A DNA stretch of 64,000 bases from Hymenopus coronatus (Eukaryota; Arthropoda; Insecta; Mantodea; Hymenopodidae), in NCBI GenBank assembly GCA_030762935.1, contig CM060892.1, forward strand, positions 89,269,827 through 89,333,826, read 5' to 3'. Made by a program: the position numbers and the translations under genes. The notes under the pieces are model-generated. The model worked only from the letters and a program-made list of their open reading frames with translations. It did not search any database and was not told the DNA's origin. Below are positions 34,166-44,977 of the stretch, piece after piece (within the stretch, counting starts at the first letter, position 1; each line of letters starts with the position of its first letter).

Positions 34166-35099
34166 AAATCTTAAGAATTACCTTCTTATATTTCTGCCAA
34201 GAGCAGTTATTAAAAGGCATTTTGATGGGACTTTTGGCAGATTTAAGCTTAATGCTCACAATCGGAAACACACTGGAATAAGTCATCCTTGAAAGGTAAA
34301 AAGAACACGCTGGAGGCACTTCAGTCCCCTTCTATCAAAACAAGAGAAGAGAGGTGTAACATTTCAAGCGTTTCACATTCATGAACGCGTGTAGATTCCA
34401 AACATTAAAACGCATGTGGGAGCCACTTACTCGCTACTTTGCTCATCTTTTCAACAGGTCGTTCTCTCTTTCTCACGCCCCTACCATATCGTTTTATATT
34501 TTTTCACGTATTTTCCCTCCCTTTTCCGACAAACCAGGAAAAAAAAAATGGAGAGTGAGAGGGAAGGAACCGCTTGGGTAATAGAGCTTTAATTGAGGAC
34601 GGTGTTGGTGAAGAGCAGAGTGGGTGAAGAGATTTTCCACATTCATTATGTGGCAGACGGACTGACGGACACCCTGCTCTTTGCTACCTCTTTACTACAG
34701 CCTGCTAAAGTTGTGATTTAAAAAAAAGAAGGGGAGCTCTGTGTGTGCATGTGTGCACTGAGCGGAAACTCCTCATTCACACCATGTTATTTGCATACTA
34801 GGCTAAAGCGTACGATGAAACTAACCCTACATTTCTTTGTTATCTTTGAGTGAAGTTCTCGCACGTAATTACCAGCAAAATTGCAGTTAAAACAAACGAA
34901 TAACATACATTCAAGTCTTACTTAATAAAGGAGCAACAAAAGGGAGAAGCAGACTCAGCTTTAAAATTAATGTCAAGATTTTGAAACCCTGTGTGAATTT
35001 TAGTAAACAGTTCTATCTCTACAACGTACTACATAACAGGTGGAGAAGGTCAATCTTTCACCAAAGGTGTATGCATTGAAGTCTCCTGAATCTAAAAGT
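34166..35099. other. Unique, GC-richer DNA; no gene established
   Basis: Includes pyrimidine-rich stretches and short frames without recognisable domains. A weak P-like patch lies at about 35010-35100. Confidence 0.4.
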
Positions 35100-35740
35100 A
35101 TGTTTGTGCCATTCTCATGAATTTATCTGCCTACTCTCCAAACAAACTCTTATAAAAAATGTTTCTACTTCAGGCTAATCGAGATGAAAAAATAAGCAGA
35201 ATGGTTTTATTACTTAGTTCCTTATAGATAAAATAGAAATAAAAAAATTAGATTGAAGTATTAGTCAAATCTTTTAAAAACTAGTCACCATGCCATTGGC
35301 ATTGAAGCTTGGTTCTCTTTCCATTGCCAAGATTAAAGCAGTAGTTGTATGAAACGGATGGACGTTTCCAGTTTCAGAAACGTTGAAGATTTTGAAAAAT
35401 GAAGCAAATAGCAAAGACATCTTTGAAATGGTTATCTCTACAAAACATGTATGTGGCTAATTGTGTATTTTAATGAGATCTACATTTTTTATGGAGTAAG
35501 ATTTTGTTTATCTCTTCCAGCTTACCAGTTATACAAAACCCATCCAGAATGATTAATTCTTCCCAGAAAATTTATGATGTGCTTTTCATTTGTAATGAAA
35601 AGGTCTTACACATGATACTTTTATTTTAATCAAATAAGTAGTGCCATTTTGTAAAAATGAACATTTTCGAAATATATTCCATGTAACTGGTAGTTGGAGG
35701 AGAAATGATCCTAAAAATCTTTGAGTTGTAGCCTTGATCT
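35100..35740 (-). repeat. P-family repeat, both ends cut
   Basis: Carries CAAACAAACTCTTATAAAAA, GGCTAATCGAGATG, CTTAGTTCCTTATAG, AGATCTACATTTTTTATG, TACCAGTTATACAAAACC and TTCCATGTAACTGGTAG. It ends near 35740 without the palindromic end. Confidence 0.7.
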
Positions 35741-35905
35741 CCCAAATCCAAGCCTCCCACTTTACCGGGTTATTTCGCTCGGTTTGAGGGGAGGGGAAAA
35801 TTATGTTATGGTGCGTTTTTCCTTTTGAAACTCTTAACAAGCTTTTCGATTATACATTCTTCGACGTCCATTAATGTAACTTCACTTAATTGTAATGCTG
35901 GTTGC

Positions 35906-35990
35906 GTGGACGCGTTTCGGTAATCGTCATCAGCCGTCTGCAAACCTGCTGGAAGATGACAATGAAGATTGTCGAAATGCGTCCAGACCA
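35906..35990. ncRNA. Inverted pair of hammerhead-like motifs
   Basis: Minus strand from 35946: CTGATGA ... GAAAC GCGTCC, the conserved boxes of a hammerhead ribozyme, but with a poorly paired stem II. Plus strand 35951-35983: AAGATGA, a 6-bp hairpin GACAAT/ATTGTC (35958-35963 with 35968-35973), then GAAAT GCGTCC. Both share GATGAC...CGAAAYGCGTCCA. Hammerhead motifs are known in Penelope-like elements and other retroelements; activity here is doubtful. Confidence 0.35.
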
Positions 35991-36000
35991 TTACCTACCA

Positions 36001-36739
36001 TCAAAAGTAAGTGAAGCTATACATAAATGAGGTTGTAAAATAAATGTACAACATGAAACATTCACTCTTAGTATTAGTTCTACATATAATGCTTCAAACT
36101 TTTCGAAGTTCAAAGTGTTTGAATTATTTTTCGTTAATTTCTAGATGTACTTCTATTCTGGTTCACTGTAATACACAACTAGTTAACATTTAGGATCATA
36201 ACGTTGTTACAACTTCATTATTCAGCTGTTTATAGATCAATTGGAGGGAGTGATGAGGTTCTCACTCACAGATTGTATACTCTGGTCGTGTTTGTGTGAG
36301 AGAAACAGTCCCTTTACATTGAACTTAACGATCAGGATTAGGAATGTGCACGGCCCTCAGGATTGGGGAAAATCACCAGTGGTCCTTTGCATCCTACATG
36401 ACGCCAGTGAAGGAGGGATGAGGCAGATAGATCTGAAGGACGACCATTTGCACGAAGACGGCGGGCGCAAGCATGCATGGGATCCCTAATGGTTGCAGAT
36501 AGAATGCTTCCGACGCCGGTCGTTCCTTGCTCAGTCCCCGCGAAGGAATGCTATGAACCGAAGATGGGTCCCGATTGAGCGATACCGAAGACGACGGCAG
36601 GAGCATGAATAGGTTTACAAATCAATTTACTTTTACAAAAATATATTTTTCACAGAGGTTTCATTAAAATACTTTCTAATTGAAGCAATTGCATTCTTTA
36701 CAATATCCGAGCTACCATCCAACTGCCACCTGCCCAACA
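36001..36739. other. Unique DNA, no gene established
   Basis: A GC-richer island at 36330-36610 contains short frames on both strands that I do not recognise. Confidence 0.4.
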
Positions 36740-36940
36740 CAATCCTTCAACCCTGAAAGAGATGGCTAGGAAATGATGAACTTGAACATTTCGGGGGCTA
36801 TAATGGACCTAACCAGCATTTGCCTGGTGATAGGGGAAAACCCAAAAAAGCCCGACCCCATAGGTCGGCCATGGGGATCAAACATGCTATCTCCCGAATG
36901 CGGGTCACAGACGAAACCACCTGAGGATCCTCCTCGGTGT
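36740..36940 (-). repeat. tRNA-derived SINE H
   Basis: On minus: a reversed-strand B-box-like segment (GCATGTTTGATCCCC), then GGTCGGGCTTTTTTGGGTTT, TCCCCTATCACCAGGCAAAT, GCTGGTTAGGTCC. The CACCAGGCAAATGCTGG block is one I associate with arthropod SINEs. Single copy here. Confidence 0.45.
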
Positions 36941-37204
36941 AAACTTAATGAATAACGCATTCGGTTATTGTTAAGCTTAGAGCACTGTATATATTATATG
37001 TAATACTAAGTGTGTAGTTGAATTCTTTCTCATTCTTACGTTTTTCCCTTCTTATGCAATAAATACATATTTATCTCTACTGTTTTAAATATCCAATCAT
37101 GTAGAACAAAAGAGGGGCAGGGAAAATAATTACAAGATTACGGTTATTCTTAAATTTCAGAGCTCTAAATATATGTGTAATGCTAAGTTATTGTCAAACT
37201 TAAT

Positions 37205-37600
37205 TTTAATTGGAAAGGTAGAGTGTATAAGGGTATGACTGAGCCCACTCTCCTGTATGGATGTGAAGTATGGACTTTGAAGAAAAGTAATATTACAAAA
37301 ATATAGTCAGCGGAAATAAAGTTTCTCAGAAAAGTAAAAGGATGTACAAGATGGGACAGGCATAGAAATGATATAAGAAATGATTAAACCTGCTCCCCAC
37401 TATAGATAAAATAAAGGAAGACAAAATTCGTTGGCCGAACCATCTAAAAATAATGAACAAGGAAGGACTAGCGAAACAGGTATTCGATTGTAAGTCACAA
37501 GGGAGAAGACATGTCGGTCAAACAAGAGCAAGGTGGAAAGTTGAGGACTGAACAGGAGACTCTTCTACTCCATGAAGAGAACATTATGAAGATGAAGCAG
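37205..37600 (+). pseudogene. LINE 3' end remnant (RTE-like)
   Basis: Frame-broken but recognisable C-terminal tail of a non-LTR polyprotein: TEPTLLYGCEVWTLKKSN, AEIKFLRKVKGCTRWDRHRN and IRND, then decayed. This matches the 'YGSETWTL ... AEMRFLR ... G.TR.D..RN' signature after the reverse transcriptase of RTE-like LINEs. The reverse transcriptase core is absent. Confidence 0.75.
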
Positions 37601-37624
37601 AAGAAGAATCAGACCTAAAAAATC

Positions 37625-37697
37625 CAGTTAGTCGGGATTTGAACCACGTCTCCCGGTCTGTGTCAGTTACTCTGACCACTGAGCTACCTTGTCGGCA
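37625..37697 (-). tRNA. tRNA-like domain, E family (diverged)
   Basis: On minus: GGTAGCTCAGTGGTCAGAG (A-box), GTGGTTCAAATCCCGAC (B-box), then a T-run (plus A-run at 37616-37622). The acceptor stem is eroded. Confidence 0.35.
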
Positions 37698-37923
37698 TGG
37701 ATTAAATTCTACAATTGTTTCGCATTTTACCCCAGTAAACCACAATGAGATCTCAAATATTTTGAGCTGTCATACCTCAATGATGATTTACAAACTCCTT
37801 AGTACTTGAGTCCTGGGCTTTAGTTAACCATTAGATCGATCGTTGCGAATTGTTTCTTCTACTTCAGCACGTGTTGGACAGAAGTTGGAGAGAGAGTCAG
37901 ACCAAAAAACATGTTGCCGTATT

Positions 37924-37993
37924 GCCATGGTAGCTCAGTGGTCAGAACAATACGGAGACCGGATGATCCATGGTTCAAATACCGGCTATAGCA
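37924..37993 (+). tRNA. tRNA-like domain, E family
   Basis: 70 nt. GCCATGG ... CTATAGC acceptor strands, TAGCTCAGTGGTCAGAACA, GGTTCAAATACC. A seven-T run at 37999-38005. Confidence 0.35.
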
Positions 37994-38125
37994 TTGAGTT
38001 TTTTTGGTCTGACCACTTCTCCAACTTCTATCCTACACACGGCTTGTATGGAAGGGACAATCCACTTAATGTTAATTCTGTTGTACTTTTTCTGTCAATC
38101 CTCTGTTGCTATTCTACAATAACTA

Positions 38126-38540
38126 AATGTATACGTATACTCTTTTACAAAAATATTACTGAAAATATCCATGGACAGGAAAAGCATGTACGACCATGAG
38201 ACCTATATGACTGTTACGCAATTCCAAGTTTATGCTCAGAATGTTGGCAATGCACTCCCTCCGCCCGTGGAAGCACACTTTTGTATGAGTAATTACGAGA
38301 ACAGCTCCACGCACGTGACCTCTGTGGATGCTCTCATTGGTTTGAGAACGAAGCACTCAATTTCAGGAGAGAAAAATAGATCCATCTTTGCTTAATTATT
38401 ATTGCTTGTAAAATACGGCAATCGATAAAAGTTTTCAGCTGTTCATAAACACAAATATATTATTTCAAAAGAAACAAGCAGTTTCATTGGCGGGAGAAAC
38501 TTAAATAAAATGTCTGTGAGGAATATGGAAACAAGCCTGC
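38126..38540. other. Unique DNA, no gene established
   Basis: Short overlapping frames on both strands at 38156-38395 are not recognisable. Confidence 0.4.
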
Positions 38541-38568
38541 GACTGGTGTGAACTCGGTATTGCTAAAA

Positions 38569-39276
38569 ATGAGTGACCACGGATATAAAAAGCACACTAA
38601 GGGTAAAATGTTAAAGAGTGCCGAGAAGCAAATTGTTATAAATGTGTTTCATAAATTAAAGGAACACAATCCGGATATTTTAGTGAATGAACTGGTGAAA
38701 ATAACGGCAGAGTACAACGGTGTATCAGAAGCTTGTGTTGTTCACGCTCGCAAAGAATTCAAAAGAGACTGTTGGTGTTAAAAACACTTTGTAAAAAAAA
38801 ATAGCTAAAACAAGTGGGCGACTTTGTTAAGTGTTTAATTCGTTCTAAATTGCATACGATTTTTTTATTTTGGAAATAACCAGCTACAATAAACAAAATG
38901 TTAAGTGCTGTCAACCGTGACAGTGATTTGCCAGATTTTAGACTACAAGATTCAAATTTACATACATTACTTTAAGAAATAGGATTTTCGTTTGCGAAAC
39001 AAACCACTGTCAACATCATTGTAGATAGGAATGACATTGCACTTTGGAAACAATAAAGTTTTCAACTGAAAGAGGTGCCTCAGCTTTTAGACGAAGTATT
39101 GGTTATGGTGACGGCGGAAATGTGGCAGGCAGACATCACACAGTAAGAAGAAAAGCTGTGACAACTGGACTGTGTTAATAGTTTGGTGATTAACTTCGGT
39201 GATGACAGTTCAGGATCATCCTTAGATTTCGACCTGGGAGTTGCAGCATTACCTACTAGCTCTGAAGCTGACTAAT
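38569..39276 (+). pseudogene. Internally deleted DNA-transposon transposase
   Basis: An open 70-codon start (38569-38781, ATG at 38569) reads MSDHGYKKHTKG..., then KSAEKQIVINVFHKLKEHNP and VKITAEYNGVSEACVVHAR. This is a basic, helix-turn-helix-like N-terminal domain of the kind found in Tc1/IS630-type transposases. After stops come NRDSDLPDFRLQDSNLHTLL and EIGFSFAKQTT, then a last block VNSLVINFGDDSSGSSLDFD ... EAD* ending at 39276, an acidic C-terminus usual in that group. The DDE catalytic core is missing. The superfamily assignment is from my memory of such proteins. Confidence 0.55.
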
Positions 39277-39663
39277 GCAAGTACAAAAGTGAATTTAAAT
39301 CACGTCTCCGTCTGAATATATTCACTTTGATATTATGTTCTTGATATATTTCTCAACGCATTTTAATAGGAAACTTTTATTTATGAAGTAAAACCCAGTA
39401 AGAAATTCTTATTCATACGTTTTTAATGTAATACGGCGTAACACACGAGTGAAGGTGACGTTATTGTCTGTCACATACGCTAATGCACATGGGCGCGGAG
39501 TAGTACAAAAAGTGTGCTTCTAAGAATGGATAGGCAATAGAACTATTTTTTCTTTCCGCTGATATAATCATCGTAATTCATTTAATAACTGCTGGAGAAG
39601 AAAATAAGGAAACAGAGAAAGGAAGTGGGATGAGAGGCAATACACAATCAAGGTGAGAGAGAT
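39277..39663. other. Unique DNA
   Basis: No gene or repeat recognised before the direct repeat. Confidence 0.4.
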
Positions 39664-39740
39664 GTTAGAATATTTATGCGGTATTTAGAGCAGGTTAATT
39701 GTCCGTTTGACCCGACCTTTCTGTGTACACGTAGTATCAC
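39664..39740 (+). repeat. 77 bp direct repeat, left copy
   Basis: GTTAGAATATTTATGCGGTA ... GTAGTATCAC; matches 40817-40893 with two differences that I could count. Confidence 0.9.
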
Positions 39741-40816
39741 ATGACGAGGAGGGGGAACCGCTTAGCGGCACTCGTCAAAGAGACTGGGGGAGTGATGAAC
39801 TGCTGCAGGGAGTGTGTAAATGTGTGACACACATGAGGGTGCGCAATGAATGGCTGCGTTACCTACAAACGCCAGCTCAACATATGAATGAATGTGAAGG
39901 AGGGCACGGGGAAATCTGCTTAAAATGACTTTTTTGTTTCAGGCAGCAACTTGCATAAGCTGCGACAACATGCCCTGCTCAATTAACAATCCCAGCAGTA
40001 CGTGAAGAGGAGCATTACAGACCATTTAAATGCTGCACAGTTAATGGCTGTTTCTTCAAAAGTGTGATAAGTACGATATATTTTAGGCGAATTAATACCA
40101 CAGGCATTACAAAATACTGTAACAACACTGCTCTTTACTAAGCCATAACAATCCTTTATTCCTTCCACTGATTACAAATGTAAATCTACTTGCAAACAAA
40201 TGTCTCTAGTCGGCGCTTTCGCAACAATTAGACGCTTACTGCGGTGCATTACTGCACGCCACGAATTTCCCGTAGAAACCGACTCAACTGCTGCATGATA
40301 TGCATTCCCAGTTGAAGCCAAAATCTGCGGGGTTCGTTCAAACCTATAGGCCTATTGATGACGTGGCAAGATATATCCAGAAGTAGTCGCATATGCAAAC
40401 CACCGCAGGTGTCACAAACTCACGCAGGTGCAACAATGGCAGCTTCGATGTCAAAGAAATCGCTTACCGCACGTGTGTCATTCAAGCAATTATAATTAAT
40501 GCACAGCAATAACCAGCTATTTCTTCCGAAGCGCGCAATAATATATGTATACAAGGTGAGAGGTGAAAAGAGCAAATAGGACAATAATAATTCAATATTT
40601 GTAGTTTTTTCGCTATTTTCTAAAGTTTTGTTCACCATGTTTACCTATTATTCGTCTGTTTACTAATAGGTTACACGGTTGACCCTCTTTAGTCCTCTCC
40701 AATTATAGGTTGAATGATGAATCTAAACATAGCAGGGACATAGCTCAGGGTCCTTCGCAATACATTAGACCCTGAAATTTGTGTTTCATTTATGACAAAG
40801 CTCAAGTTAGAGAGTT
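39741..40816. other. Interior between 77 bp direct repeats
   Basis: 1,076 bp, not AT-extreme, short frames only (up to 72 codons). No primer-binding site or transposase motif recognised. It could be the inside of a small terminal-direct-repeat element or a segmental insertion. Confidence 0.35.
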
Positions 40817-40893
40817 GTTAGAATATTTATGCAGTATTTAGAGCAGGTTAATTGTCCGTTTGACCCGACCTTTCTGTGTGCACGTAGTATCAC
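40817..40893 (+). repeat. 77 bp direct repeat, right copy
   Basis: Second copy of the repeat at 39664-39740; similarity stops abruptly after GTAGTATCAC. Confidence 0.9.
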
Positions 40894-41046
40894 CGTTGTG
40901 ATACTGCTATTAATGTGTAACTCTCATAGATTTGTCTGAAGAACTGGAGCATGTATCAGTCGACTTTGAGTATATACGTTTTTCCCTGAAACTGCATAAG
41001 CATTAAAACTGGCTACGGATTAGCTTTACTTTGACGCGTTTATTTA

Positions 41047-41247
41047 TTTATTTTAGTGTTTAACGCCCACTTTTACTACTGTGGCACCACAGGCGATAAC
41101 ACTGATGAAATAGGTGGAATATGATGTTTAGGGAAACCGGAGAACCGGAGTAAACCGCTCCTGCATCGGTTTGTGCACCACAACTCACATGCGGACGCTT
41201 GGGATCCGAACCCAGATCGTCTAGGTGAGAGGCAAGTGGTCTTAGCA
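41047..41247 (-). repeat. SINE A, 5'-truncated
   Basis: TTTATTTATTTTAGTGTTTAA (3' tail reversed), CCACTTTTACTACTGTGGCACC, GGGAAACCGGAGAACCGGAG, CACCACAACTCACATGCGG, and reversed B-box GGGATCCGAACCCAGATC. The tRNA head is cut. Confidence 0.8.
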
Positions 41248-42477
41248 CGTTTAGTAGCGTTGTATTTCTTTAGCCATTTGCTGTTTTTAAAATCCACTTT
41301 AGGTTTACCCTACATTAATTTTCCACGTTCTGAACTTTTTGTTTACACCATTCCACAAGTTGTGCCCTGATATGATAAACTTCACAGACGTTACGCATTT
41401 ATGGGATAAACAAAACCTCCCCAACATCTTCATAGTGACGTATGCGACGAGATTCAGCTGCGTCCTGGTGGGACAAGTTGGAACTATTTATTTCTTCTGC
41501 TCTTTTGTGGGTCACCATGAGACAGTTCTTCTTCAGTCTTGCTGGAAATTCACCGAGGGACAGATCGTCCTAAAGAGCACAGCGAAGTTTCGTTGCGTGG
41601 CCGCTAAGGGCAAAAGTGGGCTTTCTTTTGACTTAGGCAAAATTGTAGGGTTGAACAGATTTGGCAAGTCTAAATTCAAATTATTTTGAAAAACTACTTT
41701 AATATTCGGGACAATCAGGCGTTTTTTTCATCGCAAGATTTAGTTTTCAAATTGTAAATTGAAGGCCTATGATTTACAAATGTAAACCTTAACCTAAGCA
41801 AAATGTATTAACAGTAAAATCAGTTATACCTTTAATGGCTGTTTTTCAAAATACCTCAAGCTAATAAATTATGAAACTCGGCCAGTGTTCTTTTACAGTT
41901 TCCTGGAGTCTTTCTGCCTAGAATTTTAGGGAAAATTTTTCTTTTATTATTCGCTCCGAGTTTTTGTACCTTATTTATTTTCCTAGGGTAAAGCGGTACA
42001 TTTCGAAAAAGTAAAGAGTAACGCATCACAACTCTTTCCCTTTTGGCTCAAGGTCTGCTACTTTGCAAATCAACCAACCCTCAAGAGTTCATCTTGCAGC
42101 TTTCTCTTTCACTACAGTTTCAGCTTGCATGTGTTTCTAACTCATCATTAAGATTTCTTTAATATGTGTATCTGAATAGTTCGCCACAATGAGAGCTTTG
42201 GTTATAATTATGTACAACCTGGATTTATAATTACTGTAGTGGGTCATTAATTGTTTATATCTCGGCTACATAATAACAGCGCTGTCTTAGTTCCCGTGGC
42301 CCGATGATAGTCATTACAACTTTAAAAATAATAAATAAATACACCTTATTGACGGTTCTATCACCATGATTAAGCATATGAAAGAAAAGTACCCTGTTCA
42401 GGACTGACACGGTCCGCAATGTTTCATAAAGCAGATAAACTCTCTTCGACTTATTGAGTACTGTATTTCAGTTCACT
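41248..42477. other. Unique DNA; 116-codon frame not supported
   Basis: A plus frame at 41339-41689 is open for 116 codons but shows no domain I recognise, has no visible splice or start context, and could be chance. Otherwise AT-rich. Confidence 0.35.
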
Positions 42478-42644
42478 TTAGGTTTTAGTGACAAATTTTT
42501 GAGCTTCTGACAGGAATTCCAGAATTTGGTCACACTCTTCAACGTTAAATAAGCATTTGTACCATGCCAAGGTAGATAACTCCCATAAGTGATCTTTGTG
42601 AAGTTTTAAAAAGTGGCTAGCGTTGAGTTTTTGGTATGTCCACA
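42478..42644 (-). CDS. Possible terminal coding exon
   Basis: On minus, a strong splice-acceptor context (pyrimidine tract CCTCTGCTTCCTCTGCTCAG at 42645-42664) precedes a 54-codon open stretch ending in TAA at 42478-42480. Its sequence, WTYQKLNASHFLKLHKDHLW then WYKCLFNVEECDQILEFLS, is well mixed, with four cysteine/tryptophan-containing positions and amphipathic helices, unlike most random frames here. The exon would begin in a split codon. No upstream exon was found and the family is not recognised. Confidence 0.3.
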
Positions 42645-42664
42645 CTGAGCAGAGGAAGCAGAGG

Positions 42665-43644
42665 TACTAGAGCAAGTTTTTGAACTAAAATGTTGTTGTA
42701 ATTGTTTTATCGGAAACATAAATTTTGAGAATCTCTGATGATAAAGAATTAGAAAATGGTTTGTGTGTTTCTCTATGAAAAGCATAGCTGAAAACAAACA
42801 TTTCTGTACTTGGACAGTAGGACTGGGTGAAAATTCTTGTACACCGTACACCTTTAAAAATTTACTATTACTAATATTTTCAATCCCATTGAACAAATTA
42901 TCACTTGTGATCAATCTAGACAAACTTATGTATAGTTACGCTTTAAGTAAAAGCATAACTTACAGGCTACAACCCCATCCTTATGGAGTGTACTATTAAA
43001 GCTCGTTGATAAGATAAAGAGGGAATAGGAAAATAAAGATCCCAACTCTTGTTCTGACTACATTTGACATTGATTTTTTCCATTCATAGTATTTTGTATT
43101 AATATAGTCTTGATAATTACTATGATTTTCAAAGGCTCAAAGTTTATTATTATTATTTATCCAGGAATGAAAGGAACCAAATTGAAAACAATTTTTCGCT
43201 AAACGGTTCCATTTTGGATACATTACTTGCCGCCTCGGAAGTTAATATGCATTAAGTAATGTATAAATTATTGAAACTTAAGAAGACATAATTTGAAACC
43301 GAAAAAACTAAGATTTTGGTATTTTCTGATCATGTTTTAGAGGAATTTAACTCTTTTGATCAGTTAGGTTGCAATCTCTCTCATATTTCCCCTAACATTT
43401 TTGAAAATGAAACGGCTAAACATCAGCAACATGACCATTTCTAAACAAATACTGATGAAAGAACTGAGGCTACTCTAAAATGTTATACGTAATAGAATAC
43501 TGATCGTACAAACATTATTATTGGATGCGAAACATGGACACTGAATACAATACTATCAGTTTGAAATGCTAATGTCTTTGCTTGACCAGGAGAAAGCAAA
43601 AACGAATATTGGCTTCTCAGTTGGGTTTAAGTATTGTAAAATTG
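42665..43644. other. Unique DNA, no gene established
   Basis: If the 42.5 kb exon is real, this would be intron. Short frames on both strands are not convincing. Confidence 0.35.
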
Positions 43645-43858
43645 ATACCAACATAAAAAATATCCCCACAAAGCAGCCCGGGCTCGACCTCAGGTAACCG
43701 CATGTGGGATTTGTGATGGACGAATCGGCGCAGGAACGGGTTCTTTCCTAGTTTTCCGGTTTTCCTCGCCATCGGATTCCATTTATGCTCCATCTTCATT
43801 CCATGTATCATCAGTGTCATCGCCTGCGGTGCCATAGTAGTAAAAGCGGGCGTTAAAC
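43645..43858 (+). repeat. SINE A, plus orientation
   Basis: GGGCTCGACCTCAGGTAACCG (degraded B-box), CATGTGGGATTTGTGATGGAC, TTTTCCGGTTTTCCTCGCCA, TGTATCATCAGTGTCATCGC, CTGCGGTGCCATAGTAGTAA, GCGGGCGTTAAACACTA. This is the reverse complement of the 62.5 kb layout. Confidence 0.8.
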
Positions 43859-44320
43859 ACTATCCAAACATCACCAGAAAACATTGCATTAATATCACAA
43901 AAAACTGCGTTCCACATAAATGTGACTTGATGAGATCGAACCTTTTGTGTAGAAGTAATAAAAGCATTACTTTTTGTTTTTAACCTCTGCAGTAGAGATG
44001 CGACTACTAAGACCATTAGCAAGCTATTCACTATTTGATCATCAAGGAATTGAAACCATACACAACAAAATGAATATGAAAACATATCTAAAAGGGTATA
44101 TGTATACACAGAAAGTTGACAGGACCAAGTGATAAGAATTTTTCCAAACATATTACCACACAAATTCTTAAACTGCACACCCCAACTATGTAAAGAAAAC
44201 CATCGGCATAACGAAAAAGCTTTGGAGAGATCACTAAACCCACAAGATGAAACAGGCTGAATAAGTCCAGTTCATAAAGCATATAATTTTTTGGAAAGGA
44301 TTTCCAGGTTTTTTCCAGCT
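43859..44320. other. Unique DNA, no firm gene
   Basis: A minus frame runs 43783-44178 (131 codons), but part of it is SINE A. The rest could contain an exon-like stretch, with no recognisable domain. Confidence 0.3.
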
Positions 44321-44324
44321 TCTC

Positions 44325-44745
44325 TTAACCACTGAGTGAATTAAAAACCCGGCTATGAATTTTTCAGCCCGACTCTACCTTTACACTTCCTGTTCTACAC
44401 GTGGCTAGTGTGAATGAAGCACTTAACTGACAATAATTGATCTAATAGTTGGTTAAACTATGAATCTCGATGTACCTGTGTACTTATATTGTTGCAAATC
44501 GTCATTGGGATGTGTCATCTCAAAATGGTTTGAGATCTATTTATGGTTTACCGGGAAACATGCGAATCATTTGGAGAATTTAATGTTTTGTCGGCATGTG
44601 GTCATGACAGCTGAGTAATTAGAGCAACTGGATGGAAACCAGAATATCCCGGGTTCAAATCCCGCTATGACAGTGCATTTTTCAATCTGAATCTACATAT
44701 TCAAGTGCTATCCTACATACGGTTGGAAGAAATAACTAACTGACA
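44325..44745 (+). repeat. E-family repeat, direct pair (first unit decayed)
   Basis: The first unit keeps only the 3' part of the tRNA-like domain (CCCGGCTATG) with its T-run (44360-44364) and tail (CAGCCCGACTCTACC). The shared leader follows (CAAATCGTCATTGGGATGTG, CTCAAAATGGTTTGAGATC, ACCGGGAAACATGCGAATC), then a complete second unit. Confidence 0.7.
44601..44672 (+). tRNA. tRNA-like domain with compensatory pair change
   Basis: 72 nt. The acceptor strands are GTCATGA / CTATGAC, whereas sister units have GCCATGR / CTATGGC. Position 2 changed C to T and its partner G to A, so the pair is preserved. T-arm CCGGG/CCCGC pairs better than in other units. T-run at 44678-44682. Confidence 0.45.
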
Positions 44746-44940
44746 TTATTATTACATTATTGTTAATAATTTGGTGGTCGTTACATTAAATGGGAACTTT
44801 AAGAAGTTAGTAATGTGGTCCAAAGTTCTGTTACCTCAGATAGAATTTCACTTAGACTGTCTATGCCAGGCTGAGATAACAGAGTACATTTTATTTCATT
44901 GTGAAATCCGCACAAGGCCACCACGGTCTCTCCGACCATC

Positions 44941-44977
<37 letters not shown>

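Larger units (their letters stand above)
37605..38125. repeat. E-family repeat, inverted pair
   Basis: A minus-strand tRNA-like domain (37625-37697) and a plus-strand one (37924-37993) lie back-to-back. Between them is the shared leader in reverse (GTTTCGCATTTTACCCCAGT, ATGAGATCTCAAATATTTTG). Around the plus domain the tail motif occurs on both sides in opposite orientation (GGACAGAAGTTGGAG...GTCAGACC and GGTCTGACCACTTCTCC). Confidence 0.7.

Noticed and set aside
36241..36610. GC-rich island as a host exon.
   Set aside because: Short frames open on both strands without splice context or recognisable residues.
41339..41689. 116-codon plus-strand frame.
   Set aside because: No recognisable domain, no supporting splice or start context, and composition not distinct from chance; left as unproven.
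43783..44178. 131-codon minus frame.
   Set aside because: The C-terminal part is SINE A in reverse. The remainder showed no known motif, so no gene was called.
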